Assembly: GCA_005765155.1 (NCBI GenBank)
Contig: VCCP01000007.1
Location: 2,311,501-2,375,500, forward strand
Direction of reading: 5' to 3'
DNA: 64,000 bases
From: Zelopaecilomyces penicillatus
Taxonomy: Eukaryota > Ascomycota > Sordariomycetes > Hypocreales > Pseudodiploosporaceae
Within the stretch, counting starts at the first letter, position 1. Every line of letters begins with the position of its first letter. Below are positions 24,497 to 37,677 of the stretch, piece by piece. The notes under the pieces were generated by a model that searched no databases, had not been told where the DNA came from, and saw nothing but the letters and a program-made list of their open reading frames with translations. The translations under genes were made by a program, and so were the position numbers.

Positions 24497-25559
24497 ATGT
24501 TTCCTGAGGGCCCGAACCCGTACAAGGTGCAGACGAGGCCCAAGAGCGGCAAGAAAGTCCTGCCGTTGGTTCTGATACACGACGGCGGAGGCACCACGGC
24601 CGGCTTCTGGGCGCTGGAAAGCCTGAATCGCGATGTCTGGGTCATCCACAACCCGCATTTCTGGAGTGAGGAGCCCTGGAAGGGCGGCATGGATGAAATG
24701 GCACAGCACTACATCGGCCTGTTGAAAGATGCCGGCATCAAGGGCACGATATTGCTGGGCGGATGGTCACTCGGCGGTCTCTTGTCTGTAGCCATGGCCC
24801 GCATGCTTGGGGGTGACCCTACTCACAACATCAAGATTGCCGGGCTTGTCCTCATCGATGTGCCGCATGTCGTCCCTTGGTATGACGAGGAGTCTTCATG
24901 GGCCTCAGAACCCCTGCTCACGGGAGTTCCGCCCAGAGTACAGCGGATTCTCGACTACTGCAAGGTTTTGTTGCATGCCTGGTCGCTGCCATCGTGGGAT
25001 GGTCCAGCTCTCGGAGGGGAGGATGTGCATTTCAGCGCCGGCGGAGCAGAGTTCTCCATCCCGCCCGATTCCGTGCTATATCGTCCGCTTGGGCAAAACT
25101 GGAGTGTCAAGCGGGTGCCGGAGCCCTCAAAAAAACAGGAAATGGGCAGGCAAACGTCGTCCAAACCAGTGCCCCTTCCCCCAGCCGTACTCTTTCGATG
25201 CATCAACCATCATCCCACGGTCGATGGAGGAGACACATGCTGCCGCATCGATGTCAACCGTAAATCTGCCATGCTTGGCTGGGAAAACTACCCAGCCTTT
25301 GTCAAGGCCGTCCTCGAGGTTGACAAGACACACTACACACTATTTGATACCAACGACCGTGCACACGTAAGTAGCATCAGCGAAGCCATTTCCCGAATCC
25401 TTTGTTTGTATTTGTATTGAATCTGTCTTGTCTCATTTGTATATCTCGTGGTGATGCTTTACTAACTCCATATTTGACTACCAGATGGCCGACTTGACCA
25501 AGACGATCAACCTGGGCCTGGAGATAATCGACACCATCGAAATTGATGACTTTTACTGA
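24497..25559 (+). CDS. Stand-alone (type II-like) alpha/beta-hydrolase thioesterase
   Basis: Two exons, 24497-25366 and 25485-25559 (118-nt intron, GTAAGT donor), give 314 aa. The N-terminus LVLIHDGGGTTAGFW is the oxyanion-loop strand of PKS/NRPS-associated thioesterases. The nucleophile elbow is GGWSLGG (GxSxG, Ser at about residue 98). The catalytic His is probably in DKTHYTLF near residue 280. The acid is likely in VLIDVPH or further on. The HR-PKS in this window has no release domain, so the likely job is to release its acyl chain or to edit misprimed carrier domains. Comparable free thioesterases occur in fungal lipopeptide clusters. It has no signal peptide and probably acts in the cytosol. 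Confidence 0.85.
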
Positions 25560-26624
25560 ATCTACGCATGCTCCCAATTTTAATTTTTTTTTTTTTTCTT
25601 AAATGAACGATATTGAGGTGACATACAACGGGAAATGTCTTTTCACACACAGTAGTTAGGCAGATCAGATGATGAACAGACAATTATGCTTGACGCCCAA
25701 GGAAGGATTCGTCCTCGTGAGCAAAGAGGCACTCACGAGGGGTAAGCGGAAAAGAATGGCCCAGGCCATGGTCACGTGCGCCGGGGGCGGGGAGGTGAGG
25801 GGGAAGGGCGAGGGGGGGGAGGGGAAAACACGTCAAGAGTTTGGCTTCAAAGCCCTTCTCAGCGTACAATACACAGAGATCGAGAGTAATGGTCCGGCAG
25901 AGTAGATTTGGGGGGATCGGGAGAGAGAAGAAAACCACACACATCTATATATTGGTGAAAAAGTATGAGCTGGATGGCTTTGTCGGACTAGAGCTAGAGT
26001 TATCTCAACGGACATGAATGTCATGCTGGAGGACAAACTCATGTGTTGGACGAGTAAGATGGGAAGCTTCGAGAATAGTGAGTGTAGTTCCACTGGGGCA
26101 GTCAGGCTGTAGATAGATGAGTGAGGGTTAAAGTCATGACTCACTTGCCACTTAAAATCATAAATCATCCACCCTCATCATACAATCCCCCGAGGCAATA
26201 TTGTTTTTGACCTATGGGTTTGAGTCCTGGTAAATACTAGAGATAGGGGTATTCGGAACATGGGTAATGGGTAATTGTAGAACAGAACCGAAATTACATC
26301 TAGTTAGACTTGGTAGTATGGTAGCCAAATAAAAAATTGTCTCTAAAATGCGTTGGTATTGTGTTGAGTTCTAGACAGATAGATAACGAAAACCAACTAA
26401 AACTAAAGAACATAATTCATGCAGAAATCATGAAACCCAAAGGTAGGACCAGAATTAAAACCAGAGACTCCAAAGAGAATATAAACCAACAGACAAAAAT
26501 CACACATGCATATATATACATAAAACTAAAATGTTAAAAATAAAATAAAAACGACAACCATGGCGATAAGAAAGAAAGAATACAATTCCGAGTTATAATG
26601 CTAGTTTACTGCACTACTTAGCAT
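25560..26624. other. Intergenic region between convergent thioesterase and PKS genes
   Basis: 3' flanks of both genes. Strongly A-rich near 26380-26580. No coding frame with family features was seen. Confidence 0.45.
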
Positions 26625-29600
26625 TTATGACTTGAAACGCTCGACCAATCCAAGTCGGATATGTTCACCCAAGGTCAACAATGAAGCGTTCTGCACAATG
26701 GTCATGACACTCGCCTCGACGCTGAACTTTTGGCGGATCCAGTTTCGCAGCTCCATGGCCACCAGAGAGTCCACACCAACATTCTCGGGTGAGTATTCCA
26801 CCTTGATGCTGTCCTCATTTTTGATGAGGAAGTTTGCCAGGGCCTTGGCGATGGCCTTGGCAATAGTGGGCGTTGTGGTCTCTTCGTCCAAGACCTCGGG
26901 GTTTGAGGCTGCTGAAGCTACAAATGCTTCAATGCCGTCTTGGCCGGAGCCGGAGCCGGAAGCTGCAGCTGCAGCATCGGCACCGGTGCCATTGATGTTG
27001 TAGTAGATACTCATACGAGCGTCTTGCTTCCAGACGACACGATTGCTGGGAGCCGTAATGGGGATGGTGGTGACGAGACCAAGAAGAAGCTGGCTCGGGC
27101 TCCCGTAGGCTCCATCCTCTGAGCGGACGGGGGCAGGCTTAGATCTCTGTATGGCTAGGTTCACGCAGTCGAGAAGATCTTGTTCCTTCAAAATGCGCAT
27201 ACCAGACTTCTGGAAAAGATCCATTATGTTCTGGTTGTTGGAGACAAAACCGACTTCACCCATGACACCAATGTCGATGACGGATGCGGCGAGGCCCTTG
27301 TGATGACGGAACTGCACAAAGGAGTCGAGGAATGTGTTGGCGGCTGCGTAGTTAGCCTGGCCCCATTGGCCAACGATACCGCTGTATGACGAGCAGAGAA
27401 TGAAGAAATCCAGCTCCGTCTTGATGGTGTTGTGCAAATTCCAGGTACCCTGCACCTTGGGAGCAACGGCTGTGGTCCAGTCATCGAAGCTCATGTCGCT
27501 GAGAGAGATGTCCTGGAAAATATGAGTGTTAGCAAGATCTGAAAAAGTGAGTTACAAGGTAAGGAGTATTAGCTTACCCTCAACACCATGGACAAGTTGA
27601 TGACACCGGCAATGGGTTTGGTGGCATTGTGTACAGCAGATTCCACGTCAGCCAGGTTGCTGACACTGCCGGCTACAAGCTGGACCTCGCAACCTTGCGA
27701 GTTAAGCTCATTAATATAACCCTGAAGCTCAGGAGTGACCTTGGCAGACCGCGACATGAAGATGATGTTGCGTGCACCTTGCTCAACCATCCAGGTGGCG
27801 ATGGCTCGTCCCAAACCACCCAGACCACCGATCAAAAGGTAGCTGCGGTCAGCACGCATCTTCGGGGTGGGAGTAGCCTTGACAGACTGGAGAGTCTCGG
27901 GGTTCTTGGGCATCCTGATGATGATCTTTCCGATATGGCGACCGGACTGCATGAATCTGAATGCCTCTTGAGCTTGATCAGCCTCCCAGGTCTTGGCAAT
28001 GACACCAGGCTTGATGAGGCCCTCGCGGATCCACTTGACACAGCGCTCAATGAGACTAAACATAAGAAAATTGTGTTAGTTAACTCTGCCATCTTGTCAT
28101 CAATTATGGGTTTTTGAGAGGAAAACTTACGCAGCAGCCTTATCGGGGCGGACCTGAGACACCTGCCACAGATCAAGACCAACAAAAGTCCTGTTCTGCT
28201 CAAAAGACTCCATGGCCAGCTTGGCACGTCGTCGGAAATCACGCTTTCCAATCTCAATCATGGTGCCAAAGTCGGCGACACACTCCCAAGAAGCGTGCAA
28301 GAGAGGACCAGACAGGGAGTTGAGGACGACATCCACACCCCTGTTGTTGGTTGCGTTCTTGATGTCGCGCAGAAATGAGGCATCTCGGGAGTTGAAGATG
28401 TGCGAGCGAGGGATGTTGTGGTTCTCAACGAGGTACTGGGTCTTTTCCTCGTTGCTGACAGTGCAGTATACCTCAGCACCAAGCATCTGAGCGATCTGGA
28501 TGGCAGCGAGGCCGACACCACCGCAAGCAGAGTGGATGAGAATGGTCTAATGATTGGGTTAGTAAAGATAGAATGATTGAGTAGTGTAGCATGTAACTTA
28601 CCTGTCCGGGCTGTAGGTTTGCCTTGTCAGCCAAAGCCATCGCAGCAGTGGCATAGACACAAGGCAGCGCAGCTCCCTGCTCATAGGTCAATTCATCACC
28701 AATCTTGACACAGAGGGCCTGAGACAAGGTGATGTGGGTGGTGAAGCAGCCGCTTGACATGTAGATGACGGTGTCACCAATAGCCAGGTCCTTGACACCA
28801 GGACCAAGCTCAGTAACGACACCACAGCCTTCTAAGCCAATCTCGCTGGTGCTGTTGTCAAGAACACCAAGAGCAATAAGGACATCCTGTAGCTGAGGTT
28901 AGCAATGAACAATTTTCGTAGTGTTAAACTAGCAGAAACTTACTCTGAAGTTCAAGCCAATGGCCTTGGTTTGAACGACAACTTGGCCCTCACCCAGAAT
29001 TGGGCGCTCGCTCTCAGTCCACTCCATGGTGTGGAGCAGACCAGGTGTTCTCACATTGATGCCCTTGACAGAAGACTTGGCAACATCAGTCAGAGAAGTA
29101 GCAAAAGCAGTCGACATTGACTTCCAGTGCAGACGAGGGATCAACACCTCTCCACCGACGACAGCATACTCCCAGTCAGGATCCATAGAGTATACAAGGC
29201 TGTCTGAAGACTGGAAGCGAACAAGTAGCTTGCTGACGGCATCTGTCGCGGCAGAAACCGATGTAGTGCTGTCAATCTCGATGGTGAACAACTTGATGGA
29301 GAGTTCACTTCGTGCAGATCTAGCAAGACCGAGAGTCATTGCAGATCTAGGATCTTCGCAGACAACCTGAGAAGCATGAGTGACCCAGAGAAGCTTGGAG
29401 TCGAGCGACTTCAAATGTTGAACAAGAGTAGAGAAAGTATTCTCCGTCAGCTCATGAACCAGTGGCTCCTGGAGATCGAGAAGAGAAATGACATCCTGCT
29501 GCTGAGGAGCATAGGACTCTCCGAAGATGGCGATTTCTGCCTCGATATCCATGGCTTGCAGGGTAGACTTCATCGTTGCGACATAAGGTCCATCGGCAGA

Positions 29601-32600
29601 ATGGCACAACAGAGTTACCTTGGATGGCTTGCTCGTCTCAATGGCAGGAGAGGCGAGGATACCAGCGCTATGATGGTAAGGTCGGACACCATCGAGAACA
29701 AGAGCGTCCGGCTCTTTGAAGCCTGCCTTGACCAATTCTTGGGTCCATCGCTCTGGTGAGATGTAAGGCTCGTCGGCACGATTGTCTTCCTCGCCTAACC
29801 ACCAGCCCTGAAGGTATCCCTAAATAGATTTTTTAGCTTTTTTTCTTTCTTTTTCTTAAGATTTTTATGGAACTTACCATGACGTAGTTGATATACTTGG
29901 CATCAGGGCACAGTTCAAGCATAAACAGACGACCCCTGGGGCTCAGGAGGGTCTTCAGATTGCCAAGAGTAACTTGCAGGCTAGGAGTGGCGTGAATGAC
30001 CTAGACGAGTTTTTACTAATGTTAGTTGAATGAAACAAATATCATAAACAAAAAAGAAGTGGTAAATTGGGAGGTTGCTCTTACGTTTGAACCAATGATA
30101 AGATCGTAGCCGCCAGCCTCGAAACCTTGCTCGATCGGATCATGGCTAATATCGAGTGCAGAGTATACCATGCCCTCCTCACCAGCGAAGCGTTCCATTG
30201 CTGCAGTCATGAAACCAGCTGAGATGTCAGTATATGTATAGCTGCTGTACATACGCTCACCGTGCGAGGACTTGAGCGCCTGCAAGATTTTCACAGTGGT
30301 ACCACCAGTGCCGGCACCAATCTCGAGGACTCGGAGGCGAGGATTGGTGTGGGCGATGCTACGAATGGCATCACCATAGCGCAATGTATCTCCAACTGAA
30401 TAGAACTGGGTGAGGACATCATCCTGCATGAGCACATGAAGCGCGTGAGTCTCGCCCGTAAAGAGGGTATCGGCGGTCTTGAAGAGCCTGTAGATGGCAG
30501 TGGAGAATGCTGACCACTCAGATTCGGCAGTGATGAAGACGATTTCCTCAATCCTGGCCACTCGCTGCTCGTGAGTGAGCTCACCGAGTTGAAGACTCTT
30601 GGAGACGTACACATTCTCCCCAGCAAGATACTTATCAGTATACATCTTCATCCAATTGAAGAACTGGACAAGATGAGCCGGTGTATCGTCCTTCAGCTTG
30701 ATAAGTTCCAAATGATCAAAGCAGCAGAGAAGGTTCAGCTCATCAAACAGAGGGAATTCAGCGGGACGATCAGTTCTAGCGTGCATCGATTTATCGAGCT
30801 GGGCGAACTCGGCGTGTGGCCGCCACTCAAGTTGCGTAATGAGCGGGATGTTATCCTCTGAAGCATCAGAGCTGGTCAGCGCGGTAGCCTTGAATCCCTT
30901 GAGAGCAAGAATCATCTGCCCTGCATGCTGGGCAGTCAGATCTCCAAGGAACGAGCCACGCTCAACAGTGTGGATGTCGGCAGTGACGTGGAGATGCTGC
31001 TTGGTCGGAGAAATAATGATTTGCTCGATAAAGGTGGGCACGGCAATGTTGCGGCAGTTTCTGCGCAGGCCGCGATAGGCAGAGACGGTGAAAAGCTGGA
31101 AGCACTGGTCAATAATGGCGGGATGAACGGCATACTTTCCGCTCTGGTTGGCCGTTTCTGTCTCGACAGTAGCAACGGATCGGCTTCTCTCGGGCGCGGC
31201 AGAGATATCCTTGAGACCTTGGAACATGCCCGTGTAATTGAAGCCGACCTGTTTCAGGATGCCGTACCAGTCATTATGGTCGACCTTGCGAGCAAGAGCG
31301 CCAGCCTCAGGGACGTCAAGGGAGACGGACTTTTCCATAGAGGCTCGAGCCTCACCATTGCAATGTTTGATCCACTTGTGGCCGTCATAAGAGCTGATGG
31401 CAAATGTGTACCAAGATGACTCCTCCGATGCGTCGAGAGAAATGGGTGTGAGCTTGGTCACCAACTCGGCAACCTTGCTGTGCTCAAGGACGAGACCAGC
31501 GGTGATGCTGACATTCTTGAGAGTGTATACCATTTCCCCTTCCAACTGTCGGAGAGCCTCGCCAACCATGGAGATGTAACCTGCACCAGGGAAGATGACT
31601 TGACCGCTGACTTCGTGTCCAGTGAGCCAGGGGACATCTTCCAGGGCGAGTTTATTACGCCACCATGGTTCGTTAGAGACCTCAAAAACTCTGGATCCAA
31701 GAAGCTCATGAGGAGCGTGCTCTCTGAATCGCCACTCCCGCGCTATACGATTTTCCGCCCAGTGGGCAGTATCACGCTTCCAGGAGTAGCGAGGAAGGGA
31801 GCTCACATGGCGACCGGGGGTGCAAATGGAAGAATACTGCAACTCAATATTCTGTTGGAAGAGCTTGCCGGCAAACTGGTACAGGCTCTCCTCGCAGCTA
31901 CGGTCTCTGTGGAGAGTGCCAACGTGGACATCGTCTGTCCTCTCAAGATCTCTCAGGATCTGGCCAACAGGTCCTTTGAGAGCCGGGTGAGGTCCAATCT
32001 CAATCAGCAGAGTAGGTCCCTCTTGGGCGCTGAGAGCCGATCGGAGGGCCGTGTTGAAAAGCACGGGGTTCTCCATGTTCTTGCGCCAGTAGTGGGCATC
32101 GAGGCAACCATCTCCGCTAAGCTTCTTACCAGTGACAGAGGAGTAGAAGGTTGTGGTTGGGTCAATGCTCTTGACGAAGGGGGAGAGATGCTCCTCGTAC
32201 AAGGCTCCATATGCCAACATGTGGTCTATGCAAACTAGTTAGCTAATTTCAAACGCTTCATGTGTGTGTGTGTGTGTGTGTGTGCGTGTGTGTGTGCGTG
32301 TGTGTGTGCGTGTGTGTGTGCGTGTGTGTGTGCGTGTGTGTGTGTAAAGAATAGTTGACTTACGTGAGTGGAACGCCTTCTCGACACGGAGGAAACGAGC
32401 AAGGACACCGGGACGCTGCTCCTTGACGTTCGCAACCACCTTCTGCACCTGCTCGGTATCTCCAGAGATTGTGACACTGCATTGACTGTTTTCGCAAGCA
32501 ACAACGACACCAGGCTCCATATAGGGTCCGACCTCGTGAGGTCCGAGGCCGAGAGCAGCCATGGCGCCGCGCTGGCCAGTAGACTCGGTGCTTGTAGATC

Positions 32601-35172
32601 CACGAAATGTAGCAGCGGCCATGGCAGCCTCGGCGGTGATGGCACCACTGGCATAGGCAGCACCCATCTCTCCGGAGGAATGGCCGAGCACAAAGTCTGG
32701 CTTGATGCCCCATGAGCGAAGCACATTGACCAAGCCGACCTGCACGGCAATGGAGAGGGGGTGACCCATTTCGGCCTTTTGAACACGGCTTTCACCAGAT
32801 ACCTTGCGAAGCTCCTCTTCAATAGTCCAGGGAGGAGGGGTAGCAAGACCAGCAAGGAACTTATCCAAGCCGCGAATGGTCTTTTGGAAAACCGGGTTGA
32901 CATCAATCAACTCGGCACCCATTTCAGGCCATTGAGCACCCTGGCCCGTGAAGATCCAAGCAACTCGGGGAGGCAAAGCCTTGACGGCCTCGAGAGGCGA
33001 GGCTTCAAGGGAGGACTTGTCCTTGGTAATCGCAAAGGCTCGGTGAGCCTTGTGATCGCGGCGGTTGGCCAAAGTGTATGCCACATCCTTGAGAGCCACG
33101 TCGTTGTTCTCAAGGTACTTTTGGTGTTGCTCAATGTTCTCCTTGAGGGCAGCTTCCGTGTTGGAAGAAAAAAGGAGGAGCTGGGGACGAGGCTCAACGT
33201 CAGTGATGAGACTGGCTTGGTCTTCGGCAACGGGGCCGTCAATAGGACCATCAATGGGGCCGTCGATAGGACCGTCGATGGTACCGTCGCTGTCACTGGC
33301 AGCACTGCTCTTGGAATCCTCAGCGCCGTTGCCATTGCTGTGTCCGTTGCTGTGGCCATTGGAACGGCTCGCCTCAATATGACCATTTGCACTGTAATGG
33401 CCATTTGAAGGAGGAGCGTCGAAATGAACATTTGATTCAATATGGCCATTGTTGTTGGAGTACTTATATGTATTCGCAACCGTCTCACCGCTGCTGAACT
33501 CAGGGTTATACTTGCCATACTGCGACAAAGATTCCACAATGACCTGCAAGTTATGGAGATTAGCATGTTTTTTTGGCACAATATACCAAGTAGAAGAAGC
33601 TTTGAATGAACACTTACATGAGCATTGACACCACCGATACCGAAAGAGTTCACGCTGACTCTCTCGGCTCGGCCACGGGGCCAGCTCTCAACATCAACAG
33701 GAACATGCAAGTTGCACTTCTTGAATGGGACTATTTGTGTTTTTTTCAAGTCAGTGAAACAATTTCTCTCACAAGGTACCCGCCCGGCTTAGAAAAATAT
33801 TATAATAAAAGGACGTGCAACTCACTAGCAGGGTTGGGGTTTTTGAAGAAAATATTGGGGGGAACCTGTCGGTGCTCAATGGCCAGGACGGCCTTGATCA
33901 GACTTGTAAGACCAGCCGCACCTTCAGAGTGTCCAACATTGGGCTTGACCGAGGTGATGATCATTCCCTTGTCACCGAAGCACTTGGCAACAGCAGATGT
34001 CTCGAGAGGATCACCAACCGAAGTACCAGTGCCGTGGCACTCAACAATGGCAGTTTCGGACAAGTTGGTGATCCCCGCCTGTTGGTAGGCACGGCGTATC
34101 AGCGTCTCCTGCGCAATGGGGCTGGGCGTGAGCATGCCGTTGGTTCGGCCGTCAGTATTGACGCTGGTTCCGCGGATCACCGCACGAATAGAGTCGCCAT
34201 CTTTCAGGGCTTGACTCAGCTTCTTGATATAGATGGCATTGATGGCCTCGCCACGGCCATAACCGTCAGCCGATGCGTCAAAGCTCCGGCAAATACCAGA
34301 GGGAGAGAGAACTCCCTGGTCACTCAAGGCGAGCGTCATGGTCGGGGAGAAGATTAAGCTGCTACCGCAAATCAATGCGCCCTTGCACTCGCCCTTTCGA
34401 ATGGCCGAGGCAGCCAGGTCCAGGCATACGAGGGACGAGGAGCAGCCAGTCTTTACCGTCATGCTACAATTCTCATCTTGTTAGTCGAATGTTGCCCAAA
34501 GTTGGGGGAAGTCTCTTTATAAATAAATTAAAAAAAAAAGTTGACTTGCCTTGGTCCGTGAAGATCATATTCATATGATACTCGGTTTCCGAGCACAAAG
34601 TCACCGTATCCGGTAACTCGGTATCCTCCTCTATGTTGCGTCTCCTTGGCGTTAAGATCCTGCCAGTCTTCGCCAAACACACCAACGTAGCAGCCGATAT
34701 CGCTGCCTCTCCAGGAGGTTGCGCCGGCATCTTCCATACATTCATACGTGACCTCCAACAACTGTCTTTGTGCGGGATCAAGACGCTCTAATTCCGTCTT
34801 GGATAGTGAAAAGAAAGAAGTATCAAACTGCTGAATGTCCACGTCCTGAAGAAAGTATCCCTTGTTGGGTTTGAACGTCCCAGGTCTTCCTGCAGGGTCG
34901 TGGAAGCCCTTGACATTGTATCGGTCCTGGGGAACATCACAGAGACCGTTTCGCTTCTCCACCAGCAACTGCCAGAACTCTTCGGCGTTGTGTACTCCTC
35001 CAGGAAGCCTCATGGCCATGCCAACAATGGCGATGGGTTCCAAGGAGTCGGATCCGTTGCTGACATTGTCTGATATGCTCTCGTAGTCGTAAACCGAAAG
35101 GTTCTCGCTAGGTGTGTTTTGTCTTAATGAGGGGGTGGTCTGGCCACTAGACTCTTCCTGGAAGATGGGCAT
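26625..35172 (-). CDS. Highly reducing polyketide synthase, KS-AT-DH-MT-ER-KR-ACP
   Basis: Eleven exons (35172-34550, 34463-33826, 33730-33618, 33543-32364, 32225-30085, 30000-29878, 29819-28944, 28886-28602, 28546-28131, 28055-27578, 27512-26625) encode about 2586 aa. KS has Cys215 in TGCSSS and His351 and His386. AT Ser is about 747 in GHSSG. DH is HEVSGQVIFP with His 1055 and Asp 1224. The MT SAM motif LEIGAGTGG is at 1485-1493. The ER NADPH loop SACGGVGLAA is near 2000. KR has GGLGGLG at 2207 and Tyr 2346. ACP Ser is 2540 in GVDSL. All catalytic motifs look intact, predicting a reduced, C-methylated chain. There is no TE. Intron 1 is GC-AG (AG|GCAAGT), and intron 4 holds a TG/CA repeat. 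The KS-AT linker has NGHS and DGPI repeats. It likely feeds the NRPS through the ligase. Confidence 0.95.
32261..32345. repeat. TG/TGCG microsatellite inside PKS intron 4
   Basis: About 85 bp of TG units with a regular TGCG interruption every 10 bp fill most of the 138-nt intron between the two AT-coding exons (intron 32363-32226). Confidence 0.9.
33230..33360 (-). repeat. Coding tandem repeats in KS-AT linker of the PKS
   Basis: On the reverse strand this part codes SNGHSNGHSNGNG and then a fourfold (I/-)DGP(I) repeat, at about residues 519-562. The repeats are within an otherwise unconserved linker between the KS and AT domains. Confidence 0.8.
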
Positions 35173-35271
35173 GATGAATGATGATGGGAGGTTAATATTC
35201 TATGGATATCTCTAAAAAAGCTCTATAATGCAATGATGAAAAGTGTAAGAGAGTTGCTTCAAAAAGTGTTA

Positions 35272-35308
<37 letters not shown>

Positions 35309-37677
35309 GGAAATGAGAGGCAGGCACAGACGGAGGCAGAGTGGTAGGTCGTGGAGGAAGAATGTGTTGAACGTCCAGTAGAGAATCTGGAACAAGATGT
35401 TGAATATATGAACTGCCACCGACTGTATGTGCTACCTTGTTTCTTTTTTTCGGGGATTTACACGTCCTCGTCTCAATACTTATCAGGGAGCAGTATGGGG
35501 TCCCGCCTCTTCGTCTCACTGCAACACCATCGGCGCTTGAGAGAGATGTTGACGAAGTACCCACCGTTCTGTTCCTCATTTAGTGACAAACACAGCCCTC
35601 TCAAGGTTGGGGATGAGTAAGTGGGTACCAACCCGAGAATTCACATGTTTACAACAGTGACAATAGGCCCCCCCCCCCGAAAAACTAACGGGGAGTTTCT
35701 CAAACGAAACCCCGAAGCGTGTTCAAACACCTTAGTCATGGGTAGGATTCTCTGACTTTCGCCTCCAGGGAACGTGTAATTGTTCCAGAAGATAGCTTCT
35801 ACGTACTACGTAGTATACCCAGCTTATCTCCATAGCCTTGTTATTAGTAAAATCGCATCACGCTGTTTGGGAGTGCTATACCATGAAGGGTGTGGTTTGG
35901 AAGTCGCTTGTTTCGGAGCTTATTGCGTCCTCATTGGCTGCTGCCCAGATATCAGCACATCGGCGGTGTCCGGCGATGATCCTCGCTTTGGGGTTAGGGT
36001 TGCCAGCAAACTTTCGTCTCGATGCCGCGGAAGCTAGGTCCTTCACCCCCTCCCCACCCTCCGTCATCCTCCATTCCATCAGCCCTGTCAATGTCAAGGC
36101 TCACCTCACCCAGACTGTTCCGGCAAAGCCCTAAACTACTTACTTCCTCACGCCATTACCACGTGTTGTCAGCCATCTTTGCAGGCAGCCAACCATGTGT
36201 GAGAGATGATGGATATGTGGGACCAAATTGGGACCAACAGTTTCATCTCAAATCCTTCTTGACGCACACCGATGTATGTTAGCATGGGCCACGTGTTTCT
36301 AGTATCAACACGCCATTCTCATTATTCATTCCCAGGCTGTCCCGCATTCCTATTACAGGGTTCACCACATCCGAGACAATACCTAGGTACAGTAGATGCA
36401 GCCAACGGGTGATTCTAGCCTTCCACAGCTCATTTCCGTTATATATACATTCAACCGTTATTTTGCACATAGTAGTTTGTCTAAGATTCAGCTATGGATA
36501 TGCAGCGTCAGGACATCTGAAAATCTGAGAGGCCACAGGCGCGTCAGACGCCTGCTGGTGCAAGTGCTCGTGAGTCTACCAAGTGAGTTCTACAGGGCCA
36601 GCAAGCTGGCCATTCATGCCAGGAGAAAGCAAAGTAAGGGATGGAAGGTATGAGGCCAAGAGCCAAGGGCCGTCCACAGGCTTAGGTGTGGGCTTTCTAC
36701 CCAACAAGCAAGGGCTGCCCAGACCAGCAACAGCAACCAACCTGGAAAGCCAACCTTCCGGGTCTTGAGACCGACTGACCGTAAAGACCAATACAATGGA
36801 TTGTATTAATGCAATGGTCGGCCGGAACGCAAGTTATTTAAAATAAAAATAATAAGCTCGGATAGATGGTGAAAGCGTAGCCGCTGCAAGGGAGCGACAT
36901 GTGGCTGTATTTTGCCAGATGTTTGTTTTGATTGATGGCACGGTCATCGAAAATGGAGATAACAAACAAGATCTCCAGTCACATAACCTATACAATCAAC
37001 CTCATCATTCCAGACCTACTCAAGTTTTCGTTATTGCGCGACAGCTGCTTACGAAGAATTATATTAAAATTAATTATTAATACATAGACGAATTCGGCCC
37101 ATTCTATCTTGGCTTGCGAGACAGGTAATTAGCCGCCACAGCAAGACCCTTGGTAATTACAGCCATTATGGGTCGCTCTGTCGATCATCAATGTCTTCTA
37201 GCTGTGTTTAACAATACTTCAGCTGGGGGAACTGGTAAGCTCACGGTAAAACGGCGTGTATGTTTAACCGTGCCGCAAATTTTGGTGTCATGGGGTGAGA
37301 AAAAGACTGTGTAACAATGCAGCTGTTGTTGATAAATTATCCATATATCCAATTGTGTATTCCAATGCTCACTAACCCAACGAGGGTTATCCATCCATCC
37401 GCCCTTTTAGTTGAGGTAACGCCAGTTTTGGGCCATCGTAGAATTGCTCCAGCATATTTAGTATGATGAATGTACCATCAGAAAAAAAAAAAACCATTGC
37501 AATTTTTGGCTCAGCGTACAGTATCGTGAATATGAAACATGTACATCTTCAGGTGTCTGGAAAAACACCATCCACACATGGAGTAAACGGGTTAGAACAT
37601 GAGACATTTGATCATTTTCCTATCATCTATGGAGTAATCTATTCTTAAAATTCATATTTTCAACCAGAAAGGTTCTA
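35173..37677. other. Intergenic region upstream of PKS
   Basis: PKS promoter side (35173 to about 36200) with a TG repeat, a C9 run near 35670 and a GGGTTAGGGTTG piece near 35993. The rest is the 3' flank of the next P450. No gene was seen; small frames at 35780-36790 lack family features. Confidence 0.5.
35273..35303. repeat. (TG)n microsatellite in PKS 5' flank
   Basis: About 15 TG units, roughly 100 bp upstream of the PKS ATG on its 5' side, so in the 5' UTR or core promoter. Confidence 0.85.

Noticed and set aside
24214..24690. Reverse frame of 158 codons over the GT repeat
   Set aside because: His/Thr repeats come from the microsatellite, and it overlaps the thioesterase coding start antisense.
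31480..32238. Forward frame of 252 codons antisense to the PKS
   Set aside because: Shadow of the PKS AT/DH exon; the reverse strand carries the conserved catalytic motifs.
32761..33408. Forward frame of 215 codons antisense to the PKS
   Set aside because: Shadow of the KS-AT linker and AT exon; its VGVAVAIGT-like repeats merely mirror the coding repeats.
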